The notes under the pieces are model-generated. The model had not been told where the DNA came from and ran no database searches. It worked only from the letters and a program-made list of their open reading frames with translations. This document shows, piece by piece, positions 52,115 through 61,440 of a DNA stretch of 64,000 bases (positions are counted from its first letter, which is position 1; every line of letters starts with the position of its first letter). This DNA is from Apostichopus japonicus (taxonomy: Eukaryota > Echinodermata > Holothuroidea > Aspidochirotida > Stichopodidae): assembly GCF_037975245.1 (NCBI RefSeq), contig NC_092568.1, positions 30,893,501-30,957,500 of the forward strand, written 5' to 3'. Both the position numbers and the translations under genes were made by a program.

Positions 52115-52490
52115 CAATGGCATAGGAAGGTACTTTTGAGTGGGGGGGGGGGGCTGAAGACTGATGGCCGGCCTGGGGGAGGGTTTAAGGGGAGGGGGTG
52201 TCCCCCTCCCCTTTGGAAATTTTGGGCATTTCCAGGTGGCCTCAGATGCAATTTGGTGCAATATAGCACACTTCAACACCCACTCCATTTTGTAAAGAAT
52301 TTTGCATTTTCACCTGGCCTTAGATGTAATTTGGTGCTTCAAATGAGATTTTTTTCTCATTTGGAAATGAAAAAGGGGTTTTCTGACTTGCGGAGCGGGG
52401 GAGGGGGGGGGGGCGGAACGATACTTCCGCCCTTATATTTTTCACTGGGGGGGGCTGGCGCCCCCCAGCCCCCCGGTTCCTACGCCCTTG
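52115..52490. mobile_element. hAT-like MITE family A, copy 3 (376 bp), perfect TSD
   Basis: Starts CAATGGCATAGGAAGG and ends, reverse-complemented, CAAGGGCGTAGGAACC. AATGAACT lies on both sides without mismatch (52107-52114 and 52491-52498), so this is probably the youngest of the three insertions. It is full-length relative to copy 1. The 119-codon open frame across it reads the repeat and is not a gene. Confidence 0.9.
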
Positions 52491-53830
52491 AATGAACTAC
52501 ACTGAGGCTGGTATGCAAGATATGCAATTTTTTCAGCAATCATTTTGCACAGGATTGCTATTAATAAAAAACTAAGGCAAATTTGTCTACAAATGGACTC
52601 AATAGTTTTACAAAACATGAAGGTATGCCACCGCTCATTTCAGTCATAGCATTACCATGTTAAATCTAGCTTATAACTCTCCGAGATTGTGACCACCATC
52701 TTTCCACAATTCTTGTGCGGATGACGAAAATCTAATGTTTTGTTGCTTCTATAGCAATTGTGGAGATAAAATATACATATTGAATAACAGAAGAATGCAA
52801 CTCTACGTAATGCACTTATTTTTATTCCAAGAGAATAGTTTTGTTGATTTTATTCACACTTTTCCGATCTTTAACAAATACAATAAAACATGTTTCGTGG
52901 ATCTGGTACAGTAGTAGACTAGGCCGTTTACGCCAAGGACTTGAGCATCACGAATATGAAATCCCCATGAACTGTTCACTTGCTATCTGTTAATCTTTGT
53001 TTAGGTCCAAGCCCTGCGCATCAGCCAACATGTGTCAACAAATAACATTTAGTGACCAATCGCAGCAGTTATCCTAGGCCTAGACTAAGGTAGATATGCC
53101 CGGGTTAATCCCAGGCTTGGTGTCTAGGGACCATTATTCCAACTTAGCCAGCATTTGACTATGTAAGTGACTACGTGACTAAGTGACTAGTGACTACTGA
53201 ACTTAAAACAAGTCTCCCATCTTAAGTATGTTAATTATTAAATATCATCCAGGAGAGTCCATGTACATAAAGCTTAACCCTCATGTTGCAATGAGAATAT
53301 TATGAGTGCTGCATTCTAAAATTCATATTATAAGCATGGGCTAGGCCTAGGCAATAGTGTGAATACAAACGTAAAATACGTCATACAATTTGTAAATGTC
53401 GTATACAAGTTTTCCATTACAAATTTTAATTTCATTTCTTTCTTAGGATATTGTGGTCTGTGAATAAATAGATTACCTTGAGTATTTTAGCTAATTATGT
53501 GTTCAGATCATATTTAGCAATGCACCATATGCCACAAATTGATGAACTATTCATGAAAGGACAGTCATACTCATAATGCACAATAGAATTAGAAAAGCAA
53601 GTAAATTGTAACAGAGTTTTTGTAAGTCAAGTTTAAGGTCTGCCATTGCTTTAGGAAACTTGCTTTCCTGTTCTGATATTAGAGTAATGCAATGACTTTT
53701 GAGAAGACAACAAAGTTGAGGGCAGCAAGGAAGGATTGAGCCGATAAACAATGTAGGCTAATAATGTACAAGCAACAATTAGTTTTCATTGGTAGCTCTG
53801 ATATTCATATCAACTTTTTTTCCCCAACAG
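52491..53830. other. Upstream region or first intron of the SLC46-like gene
   Basis: The acceptor TTTTTTTCCCCAACAG ends at 53830, so at least one 5' exon must lie upstream, but none could be identified. A short run of GTGACTA-type repeats lies at 53156-53197. Confidence 0.4.
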
Positions 53831-54778
53831 ATGTACCCACTTTTGGAGGAATTTCATTAAATGGTATAAATTATCAAGCAGGCAAAATGGTACTTGGAAA
53901 CCTTCTGCATGCCATTAGCGAGGCCAGAAATGTGGTCACCGTTGAGCCTGTCCTTTTCCTGTACATGTTGGGATCGTTTCTCCAGTTTATCGCAGTTCAG
54001 CAGTTACTCTACTTTAAAGTGTGCGTCATCAAATTCAATGATACAGTGATGTGTAACAACTTAACAATGTACAAGGATGAAGAGAAAGAAGTTTCCTCTG
54101 CAGCATCCCATTGGGTGATCATATTGAATCTTGCACTCACCGTACCCTCTGTAATTAGTTCATTGTTCTTAGGTTCATGGTCTGATACCACAGGCAGAAG
54201 GACGGTCATTTTACTTCCCACAGTGGGTACCATTATTTATTGTTGTTTCTTAATTGTTAGTGCCTCTTTTATTTACACCTCTGTGTGGATAATCATAGCT
54301 GCTCAAGCTATTCTTGGGGTCACTGGAGCTTACCCGATTTTAACATCGGCTGTGTTTAGTTACCTTGGTGACATCACAACTAAGGAGAATCGCACGGTCC
54401 GGTTCGGTATTTTAGAATCCATGACTTTCATTGGAAGTAGTATTGGACTTTTTACGAGTGGCTTTGTGATTGACAACTTAGGGTTTGTAGCTGTCTTCAT
54501 TTATATAATCATTGTTGAAGTGTTGATAGTCATCTACGTTTTGTTGTGGCTGAGGGAATCTGTTTCACAGTACGGGAGATTTGGCATTCCCGAAAGAATC
54601 GAGGACAGCGTCGAAGCTGATTTAGGAAAAGTGGAAAAGAGGAGATGCGTGGAGCTTTTTAAAGTGGAACATTTTGTCAAATCCTTTTCAGCAGTGTTTC
54701 GTGACAGACCACAAAAGAGGCGCTTGCAAGTTATCTTGTTAGTTATTTGTCTCTTCATCCTTGAGCTTGTCGGAACTG
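53831..54778 (+). CDS. SLC46-family MFS transporter, exon with N-terminal half
   Basis: Proton-coupled solute carrier of the SLC46 family (SLC46A1 is the proton-coupled folate transporter). The exon follows a strong acceptor and ends ACTG/GTAAGT in phase 1. Its first in-frame Met after the acceptor is at 53887. The Met at 53764 lies in the intron, and the ATG at 53831 is out of frame. Counting from 53887, TM1 is about residues 20-42. A loop follows with the sequon NLT (58-60), then SHWVIILNLALTVPSVISSL. The MFS A-motif GSWSDTTGRR (96-105) comes next, with four further hydrophobic segments to about 222 and a charged central loop (RESVSQYG onward). The SHW...GSWSD.GRR arrangement is characteristic of SLC46. 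If the upstream exon is coding, the N-terminus is longer. The individual paralogue (A1, A2 or A3) cannot be assigned. Confidence 0.9.
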
Positions 54779-55858
54779 GTAAGTAATTCTGTATCTTAGC
54801 AATGAGCATATGACTGGTAGTTTCACTTCAAGAATTTACACATAGTCGCTAGGCTTGTTGAATGACAGAACCAGACCCTTACAGACACCCCATTGATCGA
54901 CATACTTTCTCGCTCACTGAGACATATATGTATAGTTTGAGCTCGCCTATTTTTTGTTTGGCAAACTTTGTCATTGGAGAATTAGGAAACTACATTGTGG
55001 CCAGTATATCTGCAACAATTAAGTTTTCATTAACATGTATCAGAAAGATCGGTTCCTTCATGTATATACCATGATCATAAACATGATCATAAACATATAT
55101 TGTATATATATAATATAAACAAGGTTTGTTGAACTGGGTTTGTTTCCTCACATGTGGTTCATTGCTGGAGAATCTATAGTACAATAGCCTACATGCTTAA
55201 AGAAAGATTTCAATGCTTTATATATATTTTTTTTGGGGGGGGGGGGACAACTAGATCTTATTTTTTGGTTGTGCAAATTGCAAAGTTGGTTGTCTGAAAA
55301 ATTCTGGCAATATAACAAACAATGACAAATATTTATTGTATGCTGAAGGAGATGTTTACTGTAGGCTTGGTGAATAGAACGCTAGCTTTGGGCCAGTAAA
55401 ACCCCCATTCATGTTGAGGAGGACCTACCACTATAGTATTTTGGCTTTATTTCGGTATCTTCAAAGTGATGGAGGGCGATACCAAATTGTCATTGTTACC
55501 TATTTGAGGATATTAAGTTACGGTTCAATTTGAATTTGATGTTTAGCAACTAGTCATCTGCCGGACAAACTATAAAGGTGATTTTGGTCGTCCAAACAGA
55601 AGTTTGGTCATTTTGGAAAACCATTACAAAATTTGCCCTGAAAGCCTTCTTTAAAAGAAATGATAATGATGTGATTTTTTCCTATGTGAATTCTTGGAAA
55701 TGTGCAGTGGACTGAAATGTTCTTCTGATGTTGTATAATCCAGAGGAATGTACAGTACTTGCAGCATATGATTCTCTTCCATCCTCTGTAATCTACTGTT
55801 CTTATGAATGATCTGATAATAAGAATATTTCATCATTGTGAATGTTATTCTTTCATAG
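54779..55858. other. SLC46-like intron
   Basis: GTAAGT donor to TTTCATAG acceptor, 1080 bp. It contains an AT-rich ATGATCATAAAC direct repeat near 55070-55096 and a G run near 55236-55247. Confidence 0.75.
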
Positions 55859-55924
55859 GTGAAAGGGACACAATTACTTTCTATGTGAAGAAAGCACCTC
55901 TTGCTTGGAATTCTACATTGATAG
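55859..55924 (+). CDS. SLC46-family transporter, 66-nt exon (around TM7)
   Basis: Bounded by TTTCATAG and GTAAGT, 22 codons, phase 1 at both ends, so the frame is kept. It encodes GERDTITFYVKKAPLAWNST followed by LIG. It aligns with the SLC46 segment between TM7 and TM8, where a D-I/T-x-x-Y core and a W-[DN]-S-x-L-I-G motif are conserved. It is too short to be recognised alone; the identification rests on fit with the flanking exons. Confidence 0.87.
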
Positions 55925-56292
55925 GTAAGTGTGCTCACCATGCTTCTATATTAGTTCATAACGAGACTGTACTTGAACCTGTACTCGCTGATACCCACCT
56001 CTGCTTCCCCTTGTATTACCTTTACTGCAAGCAAGAATAATGCTTTGCTGTTTTTTCCCCCTCTTTTTTTTTCTAATTTTTTTACTGAAACCTAAATGTA
56101 CTACACCTTGCAGGGAAGATGTAAACTTCAGTTGTAGCCGTTGGTTACCACATCTGTCGCTTTATTACAAAAATGCCAAGTTCATATTACTGAGTCAGTA
56201 GTAGCCATATTTATTCCACTTTATGTTCAGATTGTGATTCTGTTTCTCATACATGGTTGATTTTTTTCTTAATCTCTCTTTCTTCTCTTCAG
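55925..56292. other. SLC46-like intron
   Basis: 368 bp, GTAAGT donor to CTTCTCTTCAG acceptor with a strong pyrimidine tract. Confidence 0.8.
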
Positions 56293-56466
56293 GTGTTTTC
56301 TCTGGCGCAAGAAACCTGGCCAAGTGTTTGGGTCTGTTAGGGGTATTGCCGCTGGTTCATTTTCTTGGCCTTGGAGACCCCATAATCGCTGCAGGGTCGA
56401 CTTGCTTCAGAATGGTTGGCTACATCATCATAGCTTTTGCTAGAACCACACTTGTAATGTTTTCAG
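56293..56466 (+). CDS. SLC46-family transporter, exon covering TM8-TM9 region
   Basis: 174 nt, 58 codons, phase 1 at both ends (CTTCAG before it, GTATGT after it). Translation begins GVFSGARNLAKCLGLLGVLP and ends ARTTLVMFSG, with two hydrophobic segments as in SLC46 TM8 and TM9. Adding the three exons gives about 377 residues, against roughly 450-500 for the family. The last transmembrane segments (TM10-12) are therefore missing from the visible sequence. No exon matching them was found between here and 64000, so the gene either continues beyond the window or is broken. Confidence 0.87.
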
Positions 56467-56689
56467 GTATGTTTATGACAGTTGTTGATTTAATTGAATG
56501 TTGTAACTCTATCTTACTCTATTGTTTCTTGGAATCTTGACTGATACCCTCATGTAGTATACTGCTCATCAACTAAATTAAACTCAAATTAACTTACCTT
56601 TTTTTGTTAATTAGAGCAAACTTTGGTGTTTGGTCAACAGGTTTTATACTTCAATACCAGATTTAAGAACTATTACTCAAAATTAGATT

Positions 56690-56768
56690 GTATGTATGTA
56701 TGTATGTATGTATGTATGTATGTATGTATGTATGTATGTATGTATGTATGTATGTATGTATGTATGTA

Positions 56769-56831
<63 letters not shown>

Positions 56832-57239
56832 ATGTATGTATGTATGTATGTATGTATGTATGTATGTATGTATGTATGTATGTATGTATGTATGTATGTA
56901 TGTATGTATGTATGTATGTATGTATGTATGTATGTATGTATGTATGTATGTATGTATGTATGTATGTATGTATGTATGTATGTATGTATGTATGTATGTA
57001 TGTATGTATGTATGTATGTATGTATGTATGTATGTATGTATGTATGTATGTATGTATGTATGTATGTATGTATGTATGTATGTATGTATGTATGTATGTA
57101 TGTATGTATGTATGTATGTATGTATGTATGTATGTATGTATGTATGTATGTATGTATGTATGTATGTATGTATGTATGTATGTATGTATGTATGTATGTA
57201 TGTATGTATGTATGTATGTATGTATGTATGTATGTATGT
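56690..57239. repeat. (TATG)n microsatellite with (TG)n core, 550 bp
   Basis: A virtually perfect TATG array is interrupted only by a TG dinucleotide run at about 56773-56815. All six frames stay open, producing spurious Met-Tyr-Val-Cys and Tyr-Ile-His-Thr proteins. The array lies just downstream of the last visible SLC46-like exon, presumably in an intron. The TG core could adopt Z-DNA. Assembled length may be unreliable. Confidence 0.98.
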
Positions 57240-57355
57240 TAGATCCTCCTGCAAGCAGGAACTCGCGAAGAAGCCTCATTGGCTTATCAAAGTCGCAAGC
57301 TGACCGCTTGTCAAGCCAATTTCAACTTAAGGTCAACGAGCGAAGTTCTTAACAA
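57240..57355. other. GC-richer segment abutting the TATG array
   Basis: It begins with the short inverted repeat TCCTGC-AA-GCAGGA, followed by a GC-richer block to about 57345 that differs from its AT-rich surroundings. It could be the end of a repeat element into which the microsatellite expanded. No terminal repeats were identified. Confidence 0.3.
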
Positions 57356-58263
57356 AATTCATTCACTTCTCATCCTTACATAATACCTTTTCATATTACC
57401 ATTCACAGTACCATTAGCAAATTGGGAAATTTCAGAAAGTTTGACTGTTTTCATTACATGACTCCATTAGACCTATGAACTAATTTGTTGTGTGACTTAG
57501 ATTGAATAGCTAGAAAAGTTTTAAAATGTTGAGTTAAAAATCCAATGAGGCTCGGTTCCTTTTGTTGTTGTTTTATCATATTACCATGAAATTCACACAT
57601 AAAAGAAAAAATGTTAAACTTTTCCAAATTTTGGACTGTAACCTAACATTCCATTACCAACAAACAACATTTTTGTGGGACTTTCTAGTAATGAATAGCT
57701 ATCATTTCAAAACGCTATTTTCAGGTCCAAATTAGACACACTTAAATTGTTGGTTACTGATTTGTGCATGTTTCTTCGTGTATATGACTACAGGTGGCTA
57801 CACCTTATTGATCAGATACAATGGATGTAAAACAATAGTACAGTATATTGTAATCTTCTGTTTTATCTATTGGTGCTTCCATATCTAGAATAAATTTGTT
57901 GTTTTTATTGTTTTCAAGTGATGAGCTTTTGTTAGTGTGTGCCTCAAAGAAGAATAAGAGATAGCCAATGAAAACTTTGTAAAATTACTCCCTCGACAAT
58001 ACAATACTATACAATTTAATACCCAGGGTTAGGCTTTAGCTTTAAAGGCTTTCTGTTGTGCTCTTTTAGTTTAAAAAGAAAGATGTGGTGACCCACGGGT
58101 GAATTGGGAGAAGAAGAAAAAAAAATGTTCAAGTTACTTTATCTTGTGTCACCACCACTACTCCAATATATAGCACATCTCCAATATTAAAGAGAACAGA
58201 CAGTAGGAAGAAGATTGTAAGAGAAAGAATAGGAAGAGTTACGTTAAGAGTTACGTTAAGTAG
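57356..58263. other. Noncoding stretch, probably SLC46-like intron
   Basis: Nothing recognised. Confidence 0.4.
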
Positions 58264-58558
58264 TAGGGATGCAAAGGATATACTGTCCCGCCGGATAATA
58301 ACAAACTATCCAGTTCCAGTTCCGGCTGGATCTATCCAGATATCTGCCCAGAATTATCACTTTACAAAGATGTCGGTAGTGACTTAAATTTGTGCTCATT
58401 GAGAAAAGCTAATAAGATTTATTTTTTTGACAAATGTATGTAAAACAATGACTGTTCATCTCAAGTTCCTTCTTTTACAACATTCTGAGCAAAAGTCCAA
58501 TCTGGCCGGATCTTTTGGAAGGATCCAGCTTAAATTTTGGGGATCCATTGCATCCCCA
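58264..58558. mobile_element. hAT-like MITE, 295 bp, TSD unclear
   Basis: The left end TAGGGATGCAAAGGAT and the reverse-complemented right end TGGGGATGCAATGGAT form a 16-bp terminal inverted repeat with three mismatches. They resemble hAT elements that begin TAGGGATG. The subterminal regions carry several GGCCGGATC/GGATCC-like motifs. The flanking 8-mers do not match convincingly. A distinct family from those at 39.8, 51.3 and 52.1 kb. Confidence 0.55.
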
Positions 58559-58970
58559 ACTTAAAATTGTCTGCAGATAAAGGACAAAAGGTGACAGAAA
58601 AAAATCTGTCTTAAAGATTGATTTTGCTGAAAGAAAATCACAGATGTCAACATTTTACTTACTATATGTCCGTTTGATTTTGTGAGCAGTCATAGGAATG
58701 ATATACTGTAACATATTGGTCTACACAGCTCTTTCCTTGTCCTGATAATTATTCATTTTTATCTCAATACATTACATGTATAGAGATATTGTAACAGTAA
58801 GTGGGACTCTCTCTTCTCTTAAAAAATTTTCAGCGTGTTCATATAAAGTTCTTTTTCTCTGAAATTTCCAGAGCAAGCATAATTTGGCCAAATCCCTCTG
58901 AAAAACCGTTGAACCAAGGCTTTTTTGCACACGCTACGAAACTTGTTTGTTTCCTTGTTTTTGATAATTA
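58559..58970. other. Noncoding stretch
   Basis: Nothing recognised. Confidence 0.4.
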
Positions 58971-59105
58971 AGCCCCGCCTCCAAGTTTGGTTTGTAGCAG
59001 ATTGGCAATGACTCAAGCCCCGCCTCCAAGTCTGGTTTGTAGCAGATTGGCAATGACTCATGCCCCGCCTCCAATTCTGGTTTGTAGCAGATTGGTTAGG
59101 ACTCA
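58971..59105. repeat. 45-bp minisatellite, three units
   Basis: Units begin at 58971, 59016 and 59061 with [AT]GCCCCGCCTCCAA and are about 90% identical. Each has an ATTGG near its middle. Units 1 and 2 read on through TGACTCA into the next unit, and unit 3 is diverged at that point. Because 45 is a multiple of 3 the repeat gives a 15-residue peptide repeat on the minus strand, which is judged a by-product. Confidence 0.9.
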
Positions 59106-60499
59106 TGGCAGCTACATGTTAGATATACGAAAATGGCCACCCTCGCGACCAATTTTCTATACTGTTGTGAGATATGCTGCTGGTACTGGTAGTGTATTGC
59201 ACTCTAATTTCATACACATTGTCGTACTACATTTAATTTATATTAGGACTTCGTCTGTTTATAGCTCCATGGTTTTAGTAATATCAATTTAAGGATTGTA
59301 CTGTTGTTCAGGTAGTTTTTCAGAGCAAGAGTCATGATAAATTTGTTTGATTGCCCATCAGGTATTTTTGTACAATTACTTATACACATTGTTGTGTTTA
59401 CAAGTTTAGGCTAGGCCTACAGTAGTGCATCCTATATTAGACTTTCATTTAGTAATGGCCACATTAGCATTGTACTGGTGGTGTTCAGGCAGTTTTGGGC
59501 CAGGGTGCAGTAAGTTTGTTCGATTGCCTTACAGTGTGTTTTAATTTTAACTTAAGTTTCCAACTTATATTTTAACTGTGACTCCATAAATTTAACATAA
59601 TGTGAATGGTATAATACAACAACTATTAATTTGGAATAGGCCTAGAGTGTATATTGTGCATTTCTAGAATGAAGCATCATTATGAATTAACAGCTTGTTT
59701 AGTATATTTCTTTAACCCCCCCCCCCAAAAAAAAAAAAAAAGAAAGAATTAAGAACAAAAAATATAATCTATCACATTTTATTTTCACTGGAGTATGTAT
59801 AAAAGAGGAGCCAGCCTTAGCATCACAACTTTTATAAGACTATAAAAATTGGATAAGGTTATGTTTTATTTATAAGGATATAAGATGTATAACTATAAGG
59901 TTATAAGAAGTATGTTTAGCTTTCTTTTGAACCTGTGATGTTTGACATCAAATATTCAAAGAATTAAAAGAAAATACTAAAATGGAGAGGAACTGGGGTG
60001 GCTATAAGGAGAGGAGGAGGCCACCCATCACTTTCAATTAAAAACTTGTAATCTACTTGTACATTTTTTTTTCCAAGTCATAAATCCACGAAATCTTCAT
60101 GTCAAAATTATTGAGAAGGAAAAACGTGGGTTGTTTTGATACTTGGAAGTGTACACAGTTTTGATGGTAGTCACCACAACAGTCTACAGTAACGTACAGT
60201 AGGTCGATAGGCCTAGCTTTCTCAAGGTGGGCATCAAGAATATGGTTGAGTTGTTCGCCTCTTCTTATTTGACTGTTGTCATTGACGTCAAACTATATGA
60301 CCAAAAATATTATATATATTGATATTAATAATTGTAGAGACAGAGCAAAGATATGAAAGTAGGAATCGAAATTAGAACTTAAAGTATTGAGATACTGCAT
60401 CATTGATGCTCTTGTCTATGTTTTGTTGTGTTGACAGTGTTGCTCTGGTATGCCCTCCCCACATCCCAGTATACCTCTGTCACAGTGGTGTGTGAACAA
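59106..60499. other. Noncoding stretch with an old internal duplication
   Basis: Segments at about 59292-59354 and 59467-59528 are diverged copies (ATTGTACTG.TG.TGTTCAGG ... TTTGATTGCC type). A C-run plus A-run composite lies near 59717-59741. No gene recognised. Confidence 0.45.
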
Positions 60500-60504
60500 G
60501 AAAT

Positions 60505-60540
60505 AAATGGATGAATGGATGAATGAATGAATGAATCAAT
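60505..60540. repeat. (ATGA)n microsatellite
   Basis: Short ATGG/ATGA tetranucleotide run. Its position 3' of the reverse-transcriptase remnant on the minus strand would suit a LINE tail, but that link is speculative. Confidence 0.75.
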
Positions 60541-60699
60541 GTATCCACAGTGCAAACATAATACATAGTAATATATACAAGTAAACCAAATAATGATAAG
60601 AACAAATGTAGAATTACAAAATAAACAACAAGTGTACACTGAGATAAACAGAGACCAGAACAAAGTTCTGAGGCGAACTTACACAAAGTCTGGCCACCG

Positions 60700-61440
60700 T
60701 GCTAGGAAAGAAAAATAAATAAATAATGCTGACAGACATTGCTACTTTGTTACATACATTATCAATGTGCAATGTGCAATTTAGATTCTCATGAATAGTA
60801 ACCCCTAAAAATTAAGTACATGTCACTCTCTTAACAACAGTTTTATTTATTTTGATATTTACATGTGGTAACCTCTTTCCCATAAAATGAAATAAAATGA
60901 AACTTGTTTTATCTGCATTTAACGATAGTCTGTTGCTACAAAGCCAGTTATTAACAGAATAAAGTTCATTATTTATTTTTATTGCCCCTTCTGTTAGGTC
61001 TTTATGATATTAGAGAATAATAGTGGTATCATCAGCAAACATTGTATAATTAAATTTGTCAGAAGAAGCACTGATATCATTCATATTGATAATGAATATC
61101 AGGGGATCAAGTGTAGATCCCTGGGGAACTAATGTTCACATACTGAGTGCGATTTTTTAGATGGCTAGAGATCCAGTTGTGAACTCTGCCTCTCAGGCCA
61201 TACACGTATGTGCAATTTATGTAATAGTATACTATGATGAACAGTGTCAAAAGCCTTCTAAAAGTCTAAAAATATACCAAGAGAATACATTTTATGATCA
61301 AGGGCATATGTTACCTTATTAACAACATTCCCAAAAGCCATAAACGTAGATTGTGTACTCTTACGGAAGTCATACTGATTATATATTGGAAAGAATGTTG
61401 GAATTACTAAGAAAATGTGAAAATCGTTACGAAAGTTACA
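60700..61440 (-). pseudogene. Degenerate LINE reverse transcriptase (CR1/Jockey-like)
   Basis: On the minus strand, fragments appear in the correct order for a non-LTR retrotransposon reverse transcriptase. They are YNQYDFRKSTQSTFMAF, then TYALDHKMYSLGIFLDF followed after a stop by KAFDTVHHSILLHKL. Next come GLRGRVHNWISSHLKNRTQY and VPQGSTLDPLIFIINMNDIS. The catalytic MFADDTTII follows (FADD at 61039-61028), then NNWLCSNRLSLNADKTSF and FLGVTIHENLNW. At least three stops and one or two frameshifts break the frame, so it is a fossil. The family cannot be fixed beyond the CR1/Jockey type. It lies antisense to the presumed SLC46-like intron. Confidence 0.8.

Noticed and set aside
52136-52495. 119-codon Gly-rich frame
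   Set aside because: It is entirely within MITE copy 3 and driven by G runs.
53764-53830. Upstream in-frame Met at 53764 as SLC46 start
   Set aside because: It lies before a strong acceptor (TTTTTTTCCCCAACAG), so this stretch is intron. The SLC46-type N-terminus fits the Met at 53887 or an upstream exon.
56623-57352. Long open frames of about 180-225 codons on both strands
   Set aside because: They read a TATG/TG microsatellite; every frame is open by construction.
58819-59106. Minus-strand 15-residue repeat protein
   Set aside because: It follows from a 45-bp minisatellite whose period is a multiple of three; there is no supporting context.
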